Source: Nitrospira sp. (lineage in GTDB: Bacteria > Nitrospirota > Nitrospiria > Nitrospirales > Nitrospiraceae). From it: DNA of 64,000 nucleotides. The stretch spans positions 744,001 to 808,000 of the forward strand of contig JBAOHZ010000009.1 in assembly GCA_037045225.1 (NCBI GenBank). The letters run 5' to 3'. Numbering within the stretch: position 1 is the stretch's first letter; every line of letters begins with the position of its first letter. The position numbers and the translations under genes are program-made. This document shows, one piece after another, positions 62,127 through 64,000 of this stretch. The notes under the pieces were generated by a model, which had not been told where the DNA came from, ran no database searches, and was given only the letters and a program-made list of their open reading frames with translations.

Positions 62127-62522
62127 ATGGACACACCCTCGATCACACAGTTTCTTAACGAACGGATTCTCGACTTGGTGGCGGTCTACCAATTCGGCTC
62201 GCAAGCCCGTGGTACCGCGCGGCCAACCAGCGACATCGATTTGGCTGTCCTGAGTGCCAACCCGATCCCCGCCGAGCAGATCTTTCACCTGGCCCAGGAG
62301 CTAGCCATCTGCCTCCATCGCGACGTCGACCTTGTGGACTTGCGCAGCGCTTCGACCGTGATGCGCATGCAGGTCCTCACGACGGGACAGTGCCTGGGCA
62401 CAAAAAACCTTCAAGCAAAGGCTGAGTTCGAAATGTACGCCTACGCCGACTATGCGAGACTCAACGAGGAGCGGCGCGACTTGGTGAAGAGCATCAAAGA
62501 ACGCGGACTGGTTTATGGCTGA
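62127..62522 (+). CDS. mntA: MntA-type nucleotidyltransferase antitoxin
   Basis: A 131-residue protein from ATG 62127; the frame extends upstream through the repeat but has no good start there. The minimal nucleotidyltransferase motif is GSQARGTARPTSDIDLAVL, with the later metal acid in DVDLVDL. In MntA-HepT pairs this enzyme adds AMP to the HEPN toxin and blocks it. It overlaps hepT by 8 bp. Confidence 0.9.
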   Translation: MDTPSITQFLNERILDLVAVYQFGSQARGTARPTSDIDLAVLSANPIPAEQIFHLAQELAICLHRDVDLVDLRSASTVMRMQVLTTGQCLGTKNLQAKAEFEMYAYADYARLNEERRDLVKSIKERGLVYG

Positions 62523-62928
62523 TGATGTGATCCTCAACAAAGCCGCGAGCATCGAACGATGCCTGCGCCGCATCACCGAAGAATTTGCGGGCGACCGGCA
62601 AAACCTGGCCGCCAATCAAACCAAACAAGACGCCATCGTCCTCAACCTGCAACGAGCCTGTGAAACCGCCATCGATCTCGCCATGTATGTGATCAGCCAG
62701 CGACGACTCGGTCTTCCCCAAGAAAGTCGTGACGCATTTGCGCTGCTACAAACGGCCGGCATCCTTCCGTCCGAGCTGGCGGGCCGCATGCAGCGCATGG
62801 TCGGCTTCCGCAACGTGGCCGTGCACGAATACACCCGCCTCAATCTCGACATCGTCCTCACAATCATCACCAAACATCTGGACGACTTCCGCACCTTCTC
62901 CTCGACCATCGTGAAGGCCTGCGCATAG
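62515..62928 (+). CDS. hepT: HepT-like HEPN toxin
   Basis: A 137-residue helical HEPN (DUF86) RNase. The active-site motif R-x4-H is visible as RNVAVHEY (Arg99, His104), with the modified Tyr just after. It cuts RNA unless modified by the nucleotidyltransferase encoded just before. All key residues look intact, so the pair should work. Confidence 0.9.
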   Translation: MADDVILNKAASIERCLRRITEEFAGDRQNLAANQTKQDAIVLNLQRACETAIDLAMYVISQRRLGLPQESRDAFALLQTAGILPSELAGRMQRMVGFRNVAVHEYTRLNLDIVLTIITKHLDDFRTFSSTIVKACA

Positions 62929-62961
62929 ACTGAGCCGGTGCTCTCAGGAGCACCTCGAACG

Positions 62962-64000
62962 TCACCCGCCTACAAGACCCTTCACTGAGACAGCCCGGGC
63001 AAGTCTCGCTTGCAGGGCAGCGATCCCTTCGCGTCGAAGCAACCCAGGGAGGCTCTCCCCCTCAGGTAATAAGAGAAATGTCAGCCGCGCAATGGATTCA
63101 CTGGGGAGACTGAAGAGCTGTCGCAGAAACCCGACGTTCAGCTCCGACTGATGGATGGGCCAGATCACCGTCCGGGCACACATCAAGAACTTGCCCAGAC
63201 GATCCCGGTATTCAGCAAAATCGAGCGGAGTGACATATACGGCCTGCGCCATGCCTCCTTGAACAAGCAGCACCACGTCCCAAGGTCGCTCCGCCAGAAC
63301 GACCGAGGAGGGAAAGTCACGTCCCTTGGACGCAGAAAAGACGAGTCGATTGGATCGATGAGGCGAGAGCAGCTGATACCCATAAGGATAAACGTGCGAT
63401 GACCAGGTGAGGGGCACATCGGGCCCAATCGACTGCTCGTAGAATCCGCAACAGTGACCTTCACGGTCTCGCACCGGCAGGAGAAGACTGTTATCGGACT
63501 CGCCGGCTTTGAGCCGATCTTCCAAGCGACTCAGCCATCCATTGACACCGGCTTGCTCAACCTCGTCAGGACTGAACCCCACCACTCGCAACCGCGCCAA
63601 GAGTTGCTTGCCCAGCGCATACGACATCATTCTAATGGAAAATCTTTCTGCCGTTCCAGCAGTAACGCCCTGCTGATCCAACCAGCCGCGAGCCGAGGCT
63701 CCTTCCCGACGGCAAATTAGCGACTCCCAAGCAAAATGGTCGATTTCATCGATAATGCAGTGGAATCGTTTCAGCCTCGCTCGCTTACCTTGTAACTCCT
63801 CCGAAGCCATGAGCCCCGTCACCTGCCGAACCGATTCCGACAGACTGCGCCCCTCCATGCGCGCATAGAAATCCAGGGCATGCCCACCCGCAAGGCAGTC
63901 GGTACAGAAATAGGAATCGTCACGCCCATCGACCAGCAGCGAATCAGTCCCATGGCGGCAGAATGGACAGCTGCCAGTGATGCGGTTAATGCCATCAGGG
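62962..64000 (-). CDS. DnaG-like zinc-finger protein, partial (runs off the window)
   Basis: A minus-strand frame from the window edge to a stop at 62962 (about 345 codons). Its first visible part is a zinc finger: CPFCRHG, then about 17 residues, FCTDCLAGGHALDFYA, of the CHC2 type that begins DnaG primases, with Cys for the usual His. Then comes a helical part, and SLLLPVRDREGHCCGFYEQS, as in the primase core. No Toprim motif is visible further on, so it may be a degraded or specialised primase-like protein, perhaps from a mobile element. The start lies outside the window. The ATG at 63858 is internal. Confidence 0.65.
   Translation of the reverse strand, partial: PDGINRITGSCPFCRHGTDSLLVDGRDDSYFCTDCLAGGHALDFYARMEGRSLSESVRQVTGLMASEELQGKRARLKRFHCIIDEIDHFAWESLICRREGASARGWLDQQGVTAGTAERFSIRMMSYALGKQLLARLRVVGFSPDEVEQAGVNGWLSRLEDRLKAGESDNSLLLPVRDREGHCCGFYEQSIGPDVPLTWSSHVYPYGYQLLSPHRSNRLVFSASKGRDFPSSVVLAERPWDVVLLVQGGMAQAVYVTPLDFAEYRDRLGKFLMCARTVIWPIHQSELNVGFLRQLFSLPSESIARLTFLLLPEGESLPGLLRREGIAALQARLARAVSVKGLVGG

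Noticed and set aside
1..64000. CRISPR arrays, rRNA and tRNA genes
   Set aside because: No regularly spaced repeats and no tRNA-like T-loop with matching acceptor ends were seen on either strand.

Overview
The window looks like a chromosomal piece of a GC-rich, free-living Gram-negative bacterium, most likely a member of Nitrospirota (Nitrospira-like). This is an inference from overall composition, the outer-membrane porin and TolC-type genes, and the mix of small haem proteins with sulfur and TA genes. No rRNA, tRNA or CRISPR array is visible.

Region 1 (1-9.3 kb) handles oxyanion uptake. It holds a truncated exported binding protein, an XRE regulator fused to a molybdate-type sensing domain, an OprO/P-type porin, a ModA-like protein, a lipoprotein, and a complete sulfate ABC importer (sbp-cysT-cysW-cysA). 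A 25-codon leader ORF ending in a Cys codon, unusually well provided with a ribosome site, precedes sbp. Region 2 (9.3-15.4 kb) is the most interesting part: a broken sigma-54 activator, a ThiS-like sulfur carrier with an extra C-terminal residue, cysteine synthase, a family 2A encapsulin, a cysteine desulfurase with a ~218-residue disordered N-terminal cargo domain, a serine acetyltransferase, and a 130-aa protein whose Cys, HxxxH and Glu are spaced almost as in sulfur oxygenase reductase. Together they suggest sulfate import, cysteine synthesis, deposition of sulfur inside a protein shell, and possibly its oxidative remobilisation.

Region 3 (15.8-22.1 kb) has a two-component system, an FMN-binding stress protein, and a minus-strand operon (DUF2024, MarR with four cysteines, exported truncated haemoglobin, protoglobin) under a perfect 21-bp palindrome. 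Region 4 (22.4-30.7 kb) is mostly housekeeping: tex, kup, trmL, a ferritin-like protein, ychF, a single-domain globin and a gamma-carbonic anhydrase. Region 5 (30.7-33.3 kb) is accessory DNA: a decayed IS3-family element followed by AT-richer orphan genes.

Region 6 (33.5-57 kb) is rich in carbohydrate and stress genes: galE, a J-domain/ERCC4 nuclease fusion, a Ycf46-like AAA+ ATPase, a TPR protein, an aldose epimerase, PPi-type phosphofructokinase, FKBP isomerase, DEAD helicase, RRM protein, M28 peptidase, glycogen-debranching-type enzyme, two paralogous MFS exporters around a BON protein, and a GT4 glycosyltransferase. Region 7 (57-64 kb) has a TolC-family protein, a CPBP-like membrane protein, an RNase Z-like hydrolase, a defective RelBE pair bracketed by a duplicated gene end, an MntA-HepT pair, and the C-terminal part of a DnaG-like zinc-finger protein running off the window.
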